Below are positions 1 to 8,593 of a stretch of 38,023 nt of DNA, one piece after another; the first letter of the stretch is position 1, and every line of letters starts with the position of its first letter. The notes under the pieces were generated by a model, which did no database searches, was not told the origin of the DNA, and saw only the letters and a program-made list of their open reading frames with translations. Location: positions 1 through 38,023 of the forward strand of contig JAEUHG010000025.1 of the NCBI GenBank assembly GCA_016795425.1, in the 5' to 3' direction. The position numbers and the translations under genes are program-made. Source of the stretch: Verrucomicrobiales bacterium (GTDB lineage Bacteria > Verrucomicrobiota > Verrucomicrobiia > Limisphaerales > CAIMTB01).

Positions 1-163
1 TAGCGGGAGAGGACTCCCGCACTCCACGACGACCAGCGTTGGCCTGGCCCCAGGGTGCGGACGGGCGCGAAGCGTCGTGGACTGCGGCAGTCCCCTGCCG
101 CTTTCCCAGCACGGCGATTCCCGGCCGGTACGGTGGTGCCGTCCACTCGACAACTCGGAGGTG
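1..163 (+). repeat. Dispersed repeat family A, copy 1 (left end outside window)
   Basis: This stretch matches the reverse complement of 12815-12974 almost base for base, including the stretch around AGCGGGAGAGGACTCCCG and the stretch ending in CGACAACTCGGAG near position 160. A shorter related stretch lies at 37752-37816 in the same orientation as this copy. The right end carries the same terminal motif that forms an inverted repeat in copy 2. It is non-coding; short reading frames through it encode peptides that recur only because the DNA recurs. Confidence 0.8.
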
Positions 164-231
164 CGCCCCTCCAACCGGACGTCGGAAGCCACCGTTGACC
201 CATCCCCCGGGTTCGGTGGAGCCTGAATTCC

Positions 232-1818
232 ATGGAATCGAGCCGCCGCCTCTTTCTCCAAATCCCCTTCGCCCTCGCCGCCATCCCCGCCATGGCGGCC
301 AAAGCCCGGCGGCCTCGCGATGCGGACCTTGTGGAGGCCACCATTGACGATCTGGCGCGTCGCATCGCGGCGCGTCGACTCACCGCGGAGGCACTCACCC
401 GGGGCTATCTCGAACGCATCACCCGTCTGGACTCTTCCGGCCCCACCTTGCGCAGCGTCATCGAGATCAATCCGGAAGCCCTCGATCTCGCCCGTTCCTT
501 GGATCGAGAGTTGGGTCAACGCGGTCCCCGAGGCCCGCTCCACGGGATTCCCATTCTGCTCAAGGACAACATCGATACCCGGGATCGGATGGCCACCACC
601 GCCGGATCCCTTGCTCTGGTCGGCGCCAAACCAGCCGCCGACGCTCCCTTGGTGCGGCGATTGCGGGATGCAGGGGTCGTCGTCCTGGGAAAGACCAACC
701 TCAGCGAATGGGCCAATTTCCGCTCTTCCCATTCGACCAGTGGATGGAGTTCCCGTGGCGGACTTACCCGCAATCCTTATGCCCTCGACCGCAACCCGTC
801 TGGATCCAGTTCCGGCTCTGCCGTTGCTGTCGCGGCCAGTTTGGCCGCGGCCGCCGTCGGCACCGAAACTGACGGATCCATTGTCAGTCCGTCGTCGGTG
901 AATGGGCTGGTCGGCATCAAACCCACGGTGGGCCTCATTCGTCGGCGCGGCATCATTCCCATCTCCCAGTCGCAGGACACTGCCGGTCCCATGGCACGCA
1001 CCGTTCGGGACGCCGCCCTTCTTCTGCAGGTCATGGCGGATCCGGACCCCGACGATCCGGACTCCATCGCCCGCGTTGCGGGACCCGTGCCTGACTATAC
1101 CTCAGGGTTGGATGCCCTGGGCCTGCGCGGGGCCCGGCTCGGCGTCGTTCGCAACTCGTGGGGCTTTGACCAGGATCGCGTGATCGGCAGTGCGCTGGAA
1201 GTCCTCCGCAGCCAAGGCGCGGTTCTCGTCGATCCCATTGAGATCCCTCATCGGGACGAAATCGGACGAGCCGAAGACGTGATTCTCCATTTCGAGTTCA
1301 AGGCAGGGATCGCCGATTATCTGTCCCACCTGGGCTCCACGACGCCCCATCGATCCTTGCGCGACCTCATCGAGTTCAACGAGCGCCACCGCGCGACGGT
1401 GATGCCGCATTTCGGGCAGGAGACCTTCCTGGCTGCCGAGGCCAAGGGTCCCCTTACGGACCCGGCATATCTCAAGGCACGCGAGGAGGCCCGCCGCCTT
1501 TCCCGTACGGAAGGCATCGACGCCGTGATGGATCGTCACCAACTCGATGCGCTGGTAGCGCCCACCGGCGGACCGGCCTGGCTCACGGACCTGATTCATG
1601 GGGATCGCCCTACCGGGTCGAGTTCATCCTTTGCGGCAGTGTCGGGGTATCCCAGCGTCACGGTGCCGGGCGGATTCTTCTCCGGACTGCCCTCCGGAAT
1701 CTCATTCTTCGGCCGGGCCAACAGCGAAGCGGTGCTGCTTCGTCTGGCCTACGCTTTCGAACAAGTCACCCGACACCGGCGACCGCCGCGGTATGCGGCA
1801 ACGGCCGGGGAAAAGTGA
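232..1818 (+). CDS. Tat-exported amidase (amidase signature family)
   Basis: A 528-residue amidase-signature enzyme, a family that hydrolyses amide bonds with a Ser-cisSer-Lys triad. The triad is visible: Lys111 in the LLKDNID motif, cis-Ser192 in the GSSSGSA loop and nucleophile Ser216 in TETDGSI. The 24-residue spacing between the two serines is that of known family members. The N-terminus SSRRLFLQ followed by a hydrophobic stretch to about residue 22 looks like a twin-arginine signal, so export in folded form is inferred. It is more likely a secreted amidase or peptide amidase than GatA, because of the signal and the absence of gatB or gatC nearby. The substrate cannot be told. It stands alone between repeat family A and a convergent minus-strand cluster. 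The ATG at 232 puts the Tat motif right at the N-terminus. Confidence 0.88.
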   Translation: MESSRRLFLQIPFALAAIPAMAAKARRPRDADLVEATIDDLARRIAARRLTAEALTRGYLERITRLDSSGPTLRSVIEINPEALDLARSLDRELGQRGPRGPLHGIPILLKDNIDTRDRMATTAGSLALVGAKPAADAPLVRRLRDAGVVVLGKTNLSEWANFRSSHSTSGWSSRGGLTRNPYALDRNPSGSSSGSAVAVAASLAAAAVGTETDGSIVSPSSVNGLVGIKPTVGLIRRRGIIPISQSQDTAGPMARTVRDAALLLQVMADPDPDDPDSIARVAGPVPDYTSGLDALGLRGARLGVVRNSWGFDQDRVIGSALEVLRSQGAVLVDPIEIPHRDEIGRAEDVILHFEFKAGIADYLSHLGSTTPHRSLRDLIEFNERHRATVMPHFGQETFLAAEAKGPLTDPAYLKAREEARRLSRTEGIDAVMDRHQLDALVAPTGGPAWLTDLIHGDRPTGSSSSFAAVSGYPSVTVPGGFFSGLPSGISFFGRANSEAVLLRLAYAFEQVTRHRRPPRYAATAGEK

Positions 1819-1917
1819 ACGGCGAAAGGGACGACTCAGGGAAGGGACGGCATCCCAGTAGAACTTAGCACCTCCCCACGCATGGGCCCTGGCTAGTCTG
1901 GGCCTTCGTCAGACTCT

Positions 1918-1944
1918 TCCCTCTTCCCCAACCACCCTTCCCCT
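1918..1944. repeat. Pyrimidine-rich intergenic motif, copy 1
   Basis: The 27 bases at 1918-1944 (core CTCTTCCCCAACCACCCTTC) are identical to 8496-8522. They lie between the convergent amidase and PH-like genes, so a role in transcription termination or as a structured spacer is possible. The purine-rich partner arm seen at 8449 is only weakly present here. Confidence 0.6.
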
Positions 1945-1946
1945 CT

Positions 1947-2306
1947 TCACGGTTTCCAGCCCAAGGCGTAGAACAGGTTCTTTCGCAGCTGTTCCGGATC
2001 CGACGGGGTCACCGTCATGTGGCGCAAGAGACCCCGCTTCTTGCGGATGGTAAGGCGGCCGCCCTTGAGGAAGTTCAGGTTAGGCCAGAACTCGGCGGGA
2101 AAGCGGCTGCCCACATAGACTCCATCGATGTCCCGCAGATAAACCCGCCGAATGACGAATCCACCCACCAGCACCTCGAATTCGTGTCGGCTAAGGCGGT
2201 AGTGAACCGCGCGGACCCAAAACCAAAGGAGCACGAGCAGGACCACGCCTGCCCCGCCCACGACAACCCAGCTGAATTGTGCGGTTACGGCCGCTGCCCA
2301 AGCCAT
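1947..2306 (-). CDS. Small membrane protein, PH-like cytoplasmic part
   Basis: A 119-residue protein with one hydrophobic segment at about residues 10-30 and a soluble C-terminal part rich in beta-type sequence (about residues 36-119, containing HEFEVLVGGF and RLTIRKKRGL). This resembles small bacterial PH-domain-like membrane proteins; the assignment is tentative. An ATG at 2360 would give 18 more residues, but these lie deep inside the upstream gene; the ATG at 2306 gives the normal short overlap of 22 bases. It is the last gene of a three-gene minus-strand cluster, so co-expression with the PepSY-type protein is inferred. Function unknown. Confidence 0.6.
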   Translation of the reverse strand: MAWAAAVTAQFSWVVVGGAGVVLLVLLWFWVRAVHYRLSRHEFEVLVGGFVIRRVYLRDIDGVYVGSRFPAEFWPNLNFLKGGRLTIRKKRGLLRHMTVTPSDPEQLRKNLFYALGWKP

Positions 2307-2677
2307 AAAGTCATGATTGGAACCGCGAAGCCAAGGGCCAAAGCAAGCCACACCGCCCACCTGGCTTTCAATACCTGAAACGCCAGAACCACCCCGAGCA
2401 GGACCGTTGCCGCCAGGGCCACCGACATCACCACCACCAAGGCGCGAAACAGCTTCGTCGAGTAACCCTCCGCCGAGCGGGTCGGGTAATACTGCTCCAC
2501 ATGCACCCGGTTCAACCGCCCAATCCAGTCCTCGGAATCCGTCACGCCCTTGCGGCGGTCCGGATTGACCGTCTGATGCCAGCCCGTCAGCACAAAGAAC
2601 AGGAGGAGCGGCGTGAAAAACACGCCGAGGTACAAATGTATTCGCCTCAAGAGCCGCGGCACCTTGACCTCTCTCAT
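2285..2677 (-). CDS. PepSY-type transmembrane protein
   Basis: A 130-residue protein with three hydrophobic segments (about residues 15-33, 78-100 and 106-126). The first, starting RRIHLYLGVFFTPLLL and ending LTGWHQ, matches the first helix of PepSY-associated transmembrane proteins, which are often linked to iron or redox functions in the inner membrane. The periplasmic loop between helices 1 and 2 is short (about 45 residues) and no full PepSY domain is present, so this is a reduced member. Its ATG overlaps the stop of the upstream gene as ATGA, indicating translational coupling, and its own 3' end overlaps the next gene. Confidence 0.7.
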   Translation of the reverse strand: MREVKVPRLLRRIHLYLGVFFTPLLLFFVLTGWHQTVNPDRRKGVTDSEDWIGRLNRVHVEQYYPTRSAEGYSTKLFRALVVVMSVALAATVLLGVVLAFQVLKARWAVWLALALGFAVPIMTLWLGQRP

Positions 2678-3360
2678 TTCGGTATGACCGGCAGCTGGAT
2701 TGTTGATCCCTCCCGGATCCGTCGGGCGTCCGCGATCTTATTGAACTTCATGACCTGATCGATGGTTACCGTCTGGTAGCCCTCCTTCTTCGCCTCGGCG
2801 TTGAACCCATTGACCACCTCGGACAATGAATCGCCCTTTTTGAAGACGTAGGATACCGCCTTCTCGGCCTGCGGTTCCTTGTCTTTGTCCTTGTCCTTCT
2901 CCCGAGCCGCGGCGCCGCGGCTCGACGAGGTCCGGGGTTCCACGTCCGTTCTCGGCGCCGGTTTGGGAGCCTCCGCCGCCACTGCCAGTTGCTTGCGCAG
3001 TTCGTTCAGGACTTTCACCACCTGCTCACTGTCATTGATTCGCTTGCGATCCACCTCGCTGATGGCGTCCGCCAGGCGCTTGACGTCATCCGACAACCGC
3101 TTGATGTCCTCCCCCCAAGGGCGCTGATTGCCCCGATTCACGGCCTCTTCACGCAGCCGTTGGATCTCGGAGTTCAAGCCATCGATCTGACGCCGCTGGC
3201 TGGCGACCGTCAGCTCCAAGGACTCCACGGTGGCGGTCAGGCGTTGCAGGCGCTCACCCACCACCGCCGGATCCACCGATTGGGCCCGGACCAACCCGGC
3301 GCTCAGGAGAAGGAAAAGGCCGGCTCTCGCCACGGGACGGAAGGCGCGTCGGAAACTCAT
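2674..3360 (-). CDS. Exported coiled-coil protein with LysM-like C-terminus
   Basis: A 228-residue protein. Residues 1-26 form a signal peptide ending LVRAQ. Residues about 30-125 are heptad-rich and predicted coiled coil. Then comes a charged linker with repeated Lys-Asp pairs (encoded around 2878-2900). The last 60 residues (YVFKKGDSLSEVV ... QVMKFN ... IREGSTIQLP) follow the LysM pattern, a fold that binds peptidoglycan. Periplasmic cell-wall association is therefore inferred. It heads the minus-strand cluster, is coupled by ATGA to the PepSY-type gene, and is divergent from prmC with about 50 bases between the starts. Confidence 0.72.
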   Translation of the reverse strand: MSFRRAFRPVARAGLFLLLSAGLVRAQSVDPAVVGERLQRLTATVESLELTVASQRRQIDGLNSEIQRLREEAVNRGNQRPWGEDIKRLSDDVKRLADAISEVDRKRINDSEQVVKVLNELRKQLAVAAEAPKPAPRTDVEPRTSSSRGAAAREKDKDKDKEPQAEKAVSYVFKKGDSLSEVVNGFNAEAKKEGYQTVTIDQVMKFNKIADARRIREGSTIQLPVIPK

Positions 3361-3411
3361 GGATTCAGGTTAGGTTTGCGACCCGGCACCAGCAAGTGCT
3401 ACTTGGCCGGA

Positions 3412-4323
3412 GTGCGGTTGCTCGATGTCATTCAGCGCAGCGCCTCCTTCCTCGCGGAGCGCGGCGTCGAATCCCCGCGCCTCCAGGTCGAACTCATCCT
3501 GGCCCAGGTCCTCCAACTTCCCCGGCTCCGGCTCTACCTCGAATTCGAACGCGAACTCGACGACACCCAACTCGCCGCGGCCCGCGAGGCCATCCGCAAG
3601 CGCGGGCAACGGGTTCCCCTCCAGCACATCCTGGGTACAACTTCGTTCTGTGGACTTGAAGTTGCCGTCGGTCCGGAAGCCCTCATTCCCCGACCCGAGA
3701 CCGAGCTTCTGGCCGAGTGGGCCTGGACCTGGCTGGGGAGGCTGGTGCGCCCTGAGGGAACTCCGGCGGAAGTCCTGGATTGGGGTACCGGGACGGGGTG
3801 CCTGGCGCTGGCCATCTCCCAAAACGCACCGTTCGCCCGCGTCACCGCCATAGACGTGTCCCCCCAAGCGCTGGCGCTGGCCCGACGCAATGCCAATCAA
3901 CTCGGTTTTGCTCCGGATCGAGTTGCCTTCGTCGAAAGCGATGGCTGCGCCGCCCTGACGGCCAACCAAACCTTCGACCTGGTCGTCTCCAACCCACCCT
4001 ACATCCCTACCGACGAGATCCCCCGACTGGACCCGGAGGTTCGGGATCATGATCCAATGCAGGCGCTCGACGGCGGGGGGGACGGCCTCACATTCTACCG
4101 GCGCCTTGTTGATGAACTCCGGCCCCGACTGCGACCGGGCGGCCGCTTCGCCATGGAATTTGGCGACGGCCAAGCCCCGGCTATTGTTGCCTTGCTGGAT
4201 TCTCAAGGATGGCAAGTGGAACAGGTTCACCGCGACTTTCAGGGGCGGGACCGATTCCTGGTTGCCATCCCAAGCCAGGTAACCCCCGTCACCCCACCCC
4301 ACCCTTACCGGCCCCCCCGTTAA
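3412..4323 (+). CDS. prmC: Peptide chain release factor N5-glutamine methyltransferase
   Basis: PrmC (HemK) methylates the Gln of the GGQ motif in release factors 1 and 2 using S-adenosylmethionine. Visible signs are the N-terminal helical domain (GVESPRLQVELILAQVL), the RPETE motif at about residues 94-98, the AdoMet loop DWGTGTGCLAL near 123-133 and the diagnostic NPPY at 194-197. Length is 303 residues, normal for the family. The start is taken as GTG at 3412, giving an N-terminus of the M-R-L-L-D-V-I type; TTG at 3418, with GGAG five bases upstream, is an alternative. The frame stays open far upstream, but that part runs antisense to the coiled-coil gene and has no PrmC similarity. Only 8 bases separate it from murA, so they are probably co-transcribed. 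Confidence 0.93.
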   Translation: MRLLDVIQRSASFLAERGVESPRLQVELILAQVLQLPRLRLYLEFERELDDTQLAAAREAIRKRGQRVPLQHILGTTSFCGLEVAVGPEALIPRPETELLAEWAWTWLGRLVRPEGTPAEVLDWGTGTGCLALAISQNAPFARVTAIDVSPQALALARRNANQLGFAPDRVAFVESDGCAALTANQTFDLVVSNPPYIPTDEIPRLDPEVRDHDPMQALDGGGDGLTFYRRLVDELRPRLRPGGRFAMEFGDGQAPAIVALLDSQGWQVEQVHRDFQGRDRFLVAIPSQVTPVTPPHPYRPPR

Positions 4324-4331
4324 CTGAATCC

Positions 4332-5594
4332 ATGGACGCTTTCCGAATTCGAGGCGGACGCCCCCTTCGCGGGGAAATTGAGATCAGCGGCAGCAAGAAT
4401 GCCGCCCTGCCGATCATGGCCGCCGCCCTACTCACCCGCGAACGCTGCGTCATCCGGCGCGTGCCGAATCTCAGCGACGTCCGGTTCATGGGGGACATTC
4501 TCAAATCCCTCGGCGCTCACGTCGAATTCCAGGGTGAAACCGTCATCATCGAGGCCAAAGACATTCACGAATTCGGAGACTACGAATTGATCCGCAAGAT
4601 GCGGGCCTCGGTTTGTATTCTGGGACCGTTGCTCGCCCGACTCCGACGCGCCCGGGTTTCGCTCCCAGGCGGTTGCGTCATCGGCGCCCGACCCATCGAT
4701 CTCCATCTCAAGGGGCTCACCATGTTGGGTGCCAAATTCTCCATTCGGGGCGGCTATGTCGTCGGATCGACCCCCGCCCTTTCGGGCGCCGAAGTTTTCA
4801 TGGGCGGCCGCGTCGGGCCCACGGTGCTTGGCACCGCCAACATCATGATGGCCGCCACCTTGTCACTCGGTGTCACCATCATCGAGAGCGCGGCCTGCGA
4901 ACCGGAAGTGGTGGATCTCGCCCGCTTCCTGACCTCGATGGGGGCGCGCATTCAAGGCGCCGGAAGCCCCACGATCACGATCACCGGATTACCAGAACTG
5001 CATGGGGCGGAACACGAGGTCATTCCCGACCGCATCGAGGCCGCAACCTTCGCCGTAGCAGCGGCGGTGACGAAGGGTGAACTCACGTTGAAAGGCGCTC
5101 GCCCCGATCACCTGGGCGCGGTTCTCGACAAATTGCGGGAAGCGGGCGTCGGGATCGACCGCCAGGGCCCCAACCTGGTCATCGAACGAAATCGCAGCCG
5201 CCTGCGGCCGGTCGACATCACCACCCAGCCTTATGCGGGCTTTCCAACGGACGTTCAGGCGCAGATGATGGTGCTCATGCTCCAGGTCCCCGGCATTAGC
5301 GTGATTACCGAACGGATCTTCGAATCCCGGTACATGCACGTGCCGGAACTTTGCCGTTTGGGGGCCGACATCTCCATCGAGGGTCCAACGGCCATCGTCA
5401 AGGGGGGCAAACCCCTCAGCGGCGCCCCCGTCATGGCCAGCGACCTTCGTGCTTCCGCCGCCTTGGTGCTTGCGGGATTGGCGGCAGAAGGTGAAACCAC
5501 GGTCAAACGGGTCTATCATCTCGACCGCGGCTACGAATGCATGGATGAAAAACTGCGTCGGGTAGGTGCCCGTATCGAGCGAATCCCGGAATGA
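4332..5594 (+). CDS. murA: UDP-N-acetylglucosamine 1-carboxyvinyltransferase
   Basis: MurA transfers enolpyruvate from PEP to UDP-GlcNAc, the first committed step of peptidoglycan synthesis, in the cytoplasm. The protein has 420 residues, the family's usual length. Lys22-Asn23 in the GSKNAALP motif, the catalytic Cys115 in LPGGCVIGARP and Asp307 in GFPTDVQAQ are all present. Cys115 rather than Asp means the enzyme should belong to the fosfomycin-sensitive class. The C-terminal DRGYE motif is intact. The start ATG at 4332 follows prmC by 8 bases and gives the canonical N-terminus. The stop overlaps the next start as ATGA. Confidence 0.97.
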   Translation: MDAFRIRGGRPLRGEIEISGSKNAALPIMAAALLTRERCVIRRVPNLSDVRFMGDILKSLGAHVEFQGETVIIEAKDIHEFGDYELIRKMRASVCILGPLLARLRRARVSLPGGCVIGARPIDLHLKGLTMLGAKFSIRGGYVVGSTPALSGAEVFMGGRVGPTVLGTANIMMAATLSLGVTIIESAACEPEVVDLARFLTSMGARIQGAGSPTITITGLPELHGAEHEVIPDRIEAATFAVAAAVTKGELTLKGARPDHLGAVLDKLREAGVGIDRQGPNLVIERNRSRLRPVDITTQPYAGFPTDVQAQMMVLMLQVPGISVITERIFESRYMHVPELCRLGADISIEGPTAIVKGGKPLSGAPVMASDLRASAALVLAGLAAEGETTVKRVYHLDRGYECMDEKLRRVGARIERIPE

Positions 5595-6022
5595 CGAAGA
5601 CACTCATCATCATCTTCATGGTGTTGGTCGCGGTGTTCATTTTCACCGAACTCACCGGACTATACGACCGGACGGCGAAACCCAAGATCGCCACCTCCGA
5701 ACCCGTCGAACCCACCCCGGCTGCGAATCACACCATCACCGTCTCCGGCCAGGAACTTCCCGGCATGCCGGCCTATCTCGAAGACACCCTCGCCAAGGCC
5801 CACCAGGAAGGCGTCGAGGCACTCGGAAAATGGCTCAAGACGTGGCAAAAGAAGATCCAGGATCCCCGGCTTGCCTGGATCGAACTCGACTACATTGTTC
5901 TGCTCAATCTCAAGGACCATAAAGCCGCCCGCGAACGCTTTCTCGCCGTCCAGGCCCGTATCCCCGAAACCTCACCGGTCTACAGCCGCGTCCAAAAGCT
6001 CGCCCCTGCCTATGAGCAGTAA
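5591..6022 (+). CDS. Small membrane-anchored protein, function unknown
   Basis: A 143-residue protein with an N-terminal hydrophobic segment at residues 4-23 and a hydrophilic remainder, so it is probably an exported protein held by an uncleaved anchor. Residues about 75-143 look alpha-helical and may form a short TPR-like hairpin (ALGKWLKTW ... LNLKDHKAARERF). I do not recognise the family. The start ATG overlaps the murA stop by four bases and its 3' end overlaps the next gene by 11 bases, so it is firmly embedded in the murA transcript. Confidence 0.7.
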   Translation: MTKTLIIIFMVLVAVFIFTELTGLYDRTAKPKIATSEPVEPTPAANHTITVSGQELPGMPAYLEDTLAKAHQEGVEALGKWLKTWQKKIQDPRLAWIELDYIVLLNLKDHKAARERFLAVQARIPETSPVYSRVQKLAPAYEQ

Positions 6023-7178
6023 GTCCTCGTCGCTCCGCCCCCTCACCTTCTCCCTCACCCTCGCCTGCCTCCTTCCAGTCGCCGGTCCCGCCGCCGACCT
6101 GGAATCCGCGCTCGCCACCCTCGCCAAGGTCGGCCCGGAAGGCCAAGGGAACGAAACGGCGTCGCAGGCCTGGAATACCCTGGCTGCCGCCCCGGCCGAT
6201 CAATTGCCGCAGCTGCTCTCAGCCATGAATACGGCCAATGATCGCAGCAGGAATTATCTTTTCGCCGCCGCCGCCGCCATCGCGGATCGCCAAACCGCCG
6301 CCGGTGGCACCCTGCCCATGGCCGCCCTGGGGGATTTCCTCCTCGATACCCATAACGAAGGTCGCGCCCGTCGCTTGGCCTTCGAACTTCTCCGCCGCGG
6401 CGACAGCGCCGCTGCCGACGCCCTGCTCCCCGGCCTGCTCGACGATCCTGCCGCTGACCTGCGCCGCGAGGCCGTTCAGCGCCTCGTCGATAACGCCGCC
6501 AAAACCCTCGCCGAAGGTCGCAAGGAATCGTCCGCCGTTCTCTACCGGCAGGCCATCGATTTCGCACGCGACGCCGACCAAATTGAGGCCATCGCCAAGC
6601 CCCTCAAGGACCTCGGCCGACCCATCGACCTCGTTCAACACCTCGGTTTCCTGACTCAATGGAAGGTCATCGGACCGTTCGACAACACCGCCAACGCCGG
6701 GTACAGCAAAGTATTCCCGCCCGAATCGGAGCGTGTCTTCGACGCCACCTACGACGGCAAAGACGGCAAGGTGCGGTGGACCGATTTCACCACCACCCAC
6801 GAACTGGGCATGGTCGATCTCAACAAAGCCTGGGCGCCACTCAAGGAAGTCACCGGTTACGCCACCACGGTCTTTCACAGCGACGTCGCGCGACCTGCCG
6901 AACTCCGTCTCGGCTGCAAAAACGGATGGAAACTTTGGTTCAACGGCCAGTTCGTCTTCGGTCGTGACGAATACCACCGCGGCGCGGAAATCGATCAATA
7001 CCGGTTTCCCGTCGAACTCAAGGCCGGCGCCAACACCCTCCTCGTCAAGGTCACTCAAAACGAGCAAAAGGAGGAATGGACCGTGGAATGGGAGTTCCAA
7101 CTCCGCGTCACCGATCCCACCGGCAAGGTCCTGCGCTCTGTCCCTCCCCAAGCCCGCGTCGCTTCCGCTGCGCGCTGA
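6012..7178 (+). CDS. Exported protein: helical-repeat part plus jelly-roll-like domain
   Basis: A 388-residue protein with a signal peptide over residues 1-28. Residues about 30-210 are Ala/Leu-rich helices with HEAT-like spacing (for example RRLAFELLRRGD and LRREAVQRLVDNA). Residues about 220-375 look like a beta-sandwich: WKVIGPFDN ... LRLGCKNGWKLWFNGQFVF ... LKAGANTLLVKV. That pattern is seen in carbohydrate-binding or PA14-like modules of PVC-bacterial secreted proteins. The start at 6012 is chosen because it gives a clean signal peptide; the frame is open further upstream inside the preceding gene. It lies directly before the PQQ propeller gene with 20 bases between, and the two may act together outside the inner membrane. 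Substrate unknown. Confidence 0.72.
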   Translation: MSSKSSSLRPLTFSLTLACLLPVAGPAADLESALATLAKVGPEGQGNETASQAWNTLAAAPADQLPQLLSAMNTANDRSRNYLFAAAAAIADRQTAAGGTLPMAALGDFLLDTHNEGRARRLAFELLRRGDSAAADALLPGLLDDPAADLRREAVQRLVDNAAKTLAEGRKESSAVLYRQAIDFARDADQIEAIAKPLKDLGRPIDLVQHLGFLTQWKVIGPFDNTANAGYSKVFPPESERVFDATYDGKDGKVRWTDFTTTHELGMVDLNKAWAPLKEVTGYATTVFHSDVARPAELRLGCKNGWKLWFNGQFVFGRDEYHRGAEIDQYRFPVELKAGANTLLVKVTQNEQKEEWTVEWEFQLRVTDPTGKVLRSVPPQARVASAAR

Positions 7179-7198
7179 AGCGCCCTCCTATCGCCCCC

Positions 7199-8428
7199 AT
7201 GCGTCCGCCCCTCCCTGCCATGTCCCGATTGATTCTCACCACTCTCGCCGCCACCGCCTCTCTACTCGCCTACGCGGACTGGCCTCATTTCCGCGGGGCC
7301 GACGGTTCCGGCGCCATTCCCGACGCCGTCCTGCCTACCTCCCTGGATCCCAAACGCAACATCGCCTGGGAGATTCCCTTGCCTGGCCGCGGACTGTCCT
7401 CGCCCATCATCGTGGGAGACCGGGTCTTCGTCACCTGTTCCAGCGGACCCAAACAGGCTCGGCTCCACGTCCTTTGTTTCCGCGCATCCGACGGCGTCAA
7501 ACTTTGGGAACGCCAGTTCTTCGCGACCGGGCGCACCATGTGCCATGAGAAGACCTCGGTGGCCGCCAATTCTCCCGCCACCGACGGACAACGTGTCTTC
7601 GCCCTGTTCTCCTCGAATGACCTCGTGGCGCTGGACCTGGACGGCAATCTCCTCTGGCTGCGGGCCCTGACCCTCGACTACCCCAACGTCTCCAATTCTC
7701 TGGGAATGTCGTCCTCCCTGGTGGTTGCCGACGGCACCGTGGTCGCCCAGGTGGAGAACGACACTCAACCGCTGGCCTTGGGAATCGACGCCGCCACGGG
7801 CGTAAACCGATGGCGTCTCGAGCGCCCCAAAATGGCGAATTGGACATCGCCGATTCTCTACACCGATCCGTCGACGGGCCAGAAGGTGGTCGCGCTGCAA
7901 TCGGGCAAAGGACTGCTCGGCATTGAACCCGCCACCGGCAAGGAACTCTGGAATTACGCCGAAGGGGCCTCGACCGTTCCCTCCTCAGCGGCTGCCAATG
8001 GTGTGCTCTACGTGCCATCGTCCGGCATCACCGCCATCAAACCCACTTCCCCCGGCCAGCCGCCCACCCAACTCTGGCGCGCCAATACACTTCGTCCCGG
8101 TACCTCCAGTCCGGCCGTTTTCGGCGACCGCGTCTATACCATCAACGGCGCCGGAGTCCTGAGTTGTGGCGACACCAAGGATGGCAACCGGGTCTGGCAG
8201 CTGCGACTCAAAGGACCCTTTAGCGCTTCCCCGGTCATGGCCGGACGCTTCCTCTATGTTCCCAACGAAGCGGGATTGCTCCAGGTCGTGGACACCTCGA
8301 AACCAGAGGGCGAACTGGTCAGTGAAATGGATCTGGGACAGACCATTCTCTCCACACCTGCGATTTCGGGAAACGCCTTGTTCCTCCGCAGCGACGGCAA
8401 GCTCTGGAAAGTCAGCGGCGGCACCTGA
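7199..8428 (+). CDS. Exported PQQ-type beta-propeller protein
   Basis: About 409 residues from the ATG at 7199; an ATG at 7220 gives a slightly shorter signal peptide. After the signal comes DWPHFRGADGSG, the typical opening of PVC-bacterial PQQ-like propeller proteins. Repeats of the type A-x-D-G-x-x-L-W follow (SDGVKLWERQF, LDGNLLWLRAL, ATGKELWNYAE, DGNRVWQLRL). These are the structural repeats of quinoprotein and BamB-like propellers. Without visible PQQ or metal ligands, an enzymatic role is not supported and a scaffold role is equally likely. It ends the murA run; a purine/pyrimidine hairpin follows. Confidence 0.82.
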   Translation: MRPPLPAMSRLILTTLAATASLLAYADWPHFRGADGSGAIPDAVLPTSLDPKRNIAWEIPLPGRGLSSPIIVGDRVFVTCSSGPKQARLHVLCFRASDGVKLWERQFFATGRTMCHEKTSVAANSPATDGQRVFALFSSNDLVALDLDGNLLWLRALTLDYPNVSNSLGMSSSLVVADGTVVAQVENDTQPLALGIDAATGVNRWRLERPKMANWTSPILYTDPSTGQKVVALQSGKGLLGIEPATGKELWNYAEGASTVPSSAAANGVLYVPSSGITAIKPTSPGQPPTQLWRANTLRPGTSSPAVFGDRVYTINGAGVLSCGDTKDGNRVWQLRLKGPFSASPVMAGRFLYVPNEAGLLQVVDTSKPEGELVSEMDLGQTILSTPAISGNALFLRSDGKLWKVSGGT

Positions 8429-8448
8429 GCCGGCGCTTCGGGAAGAGG

Positions 8449-8511
8449 GGTTGGGGAAGAGGGAAGGGTAGGTGTCAGTGGGCCGGTCAGACCCCTCCCT
8501 CTTCCCCAACC
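8449..8511. terminator. Purine/pyrimidine inverted repeat after the PQQ gene
   Basis: GGTTGGGGAAGAGGGA at 8449-8464 is the exact reverse complement of 8496-8511, giving a 16-base-pair stem with a 31-base loop. There is no U-run after the stem, so it is not a standard Rho-independent terminator. The right arm is also part of the 27-base repeat shared with 1918-1944. It could act as an mRNA 3' stabiliser or be a REP-like repeat. Confidence 0.55.
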
Positions 8512-8593
8512 ACCCTTCCCCTCCCTGCCCTTCCAGGATTGCACTTTATCCCAGTTGGAGGGAGAACCGCGGCCCTTTTCGCGCCACCGCCCC

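Noticed and set aside
232..1818. Assignment of the amidase as GatA
   Set aside because: A twin-arginine signal and the absence of gatB or gatC nearby do not fit the aminoacyl-tRNA amidotransferase.
2989..3411. Upstream in-frame extension of prmC by 141 codons
   Set aside because: This part is antisense to the coiled-coil/LysM-like gene and has no PrmC similarity; the GTG at 3412 fits the family N-terminus.
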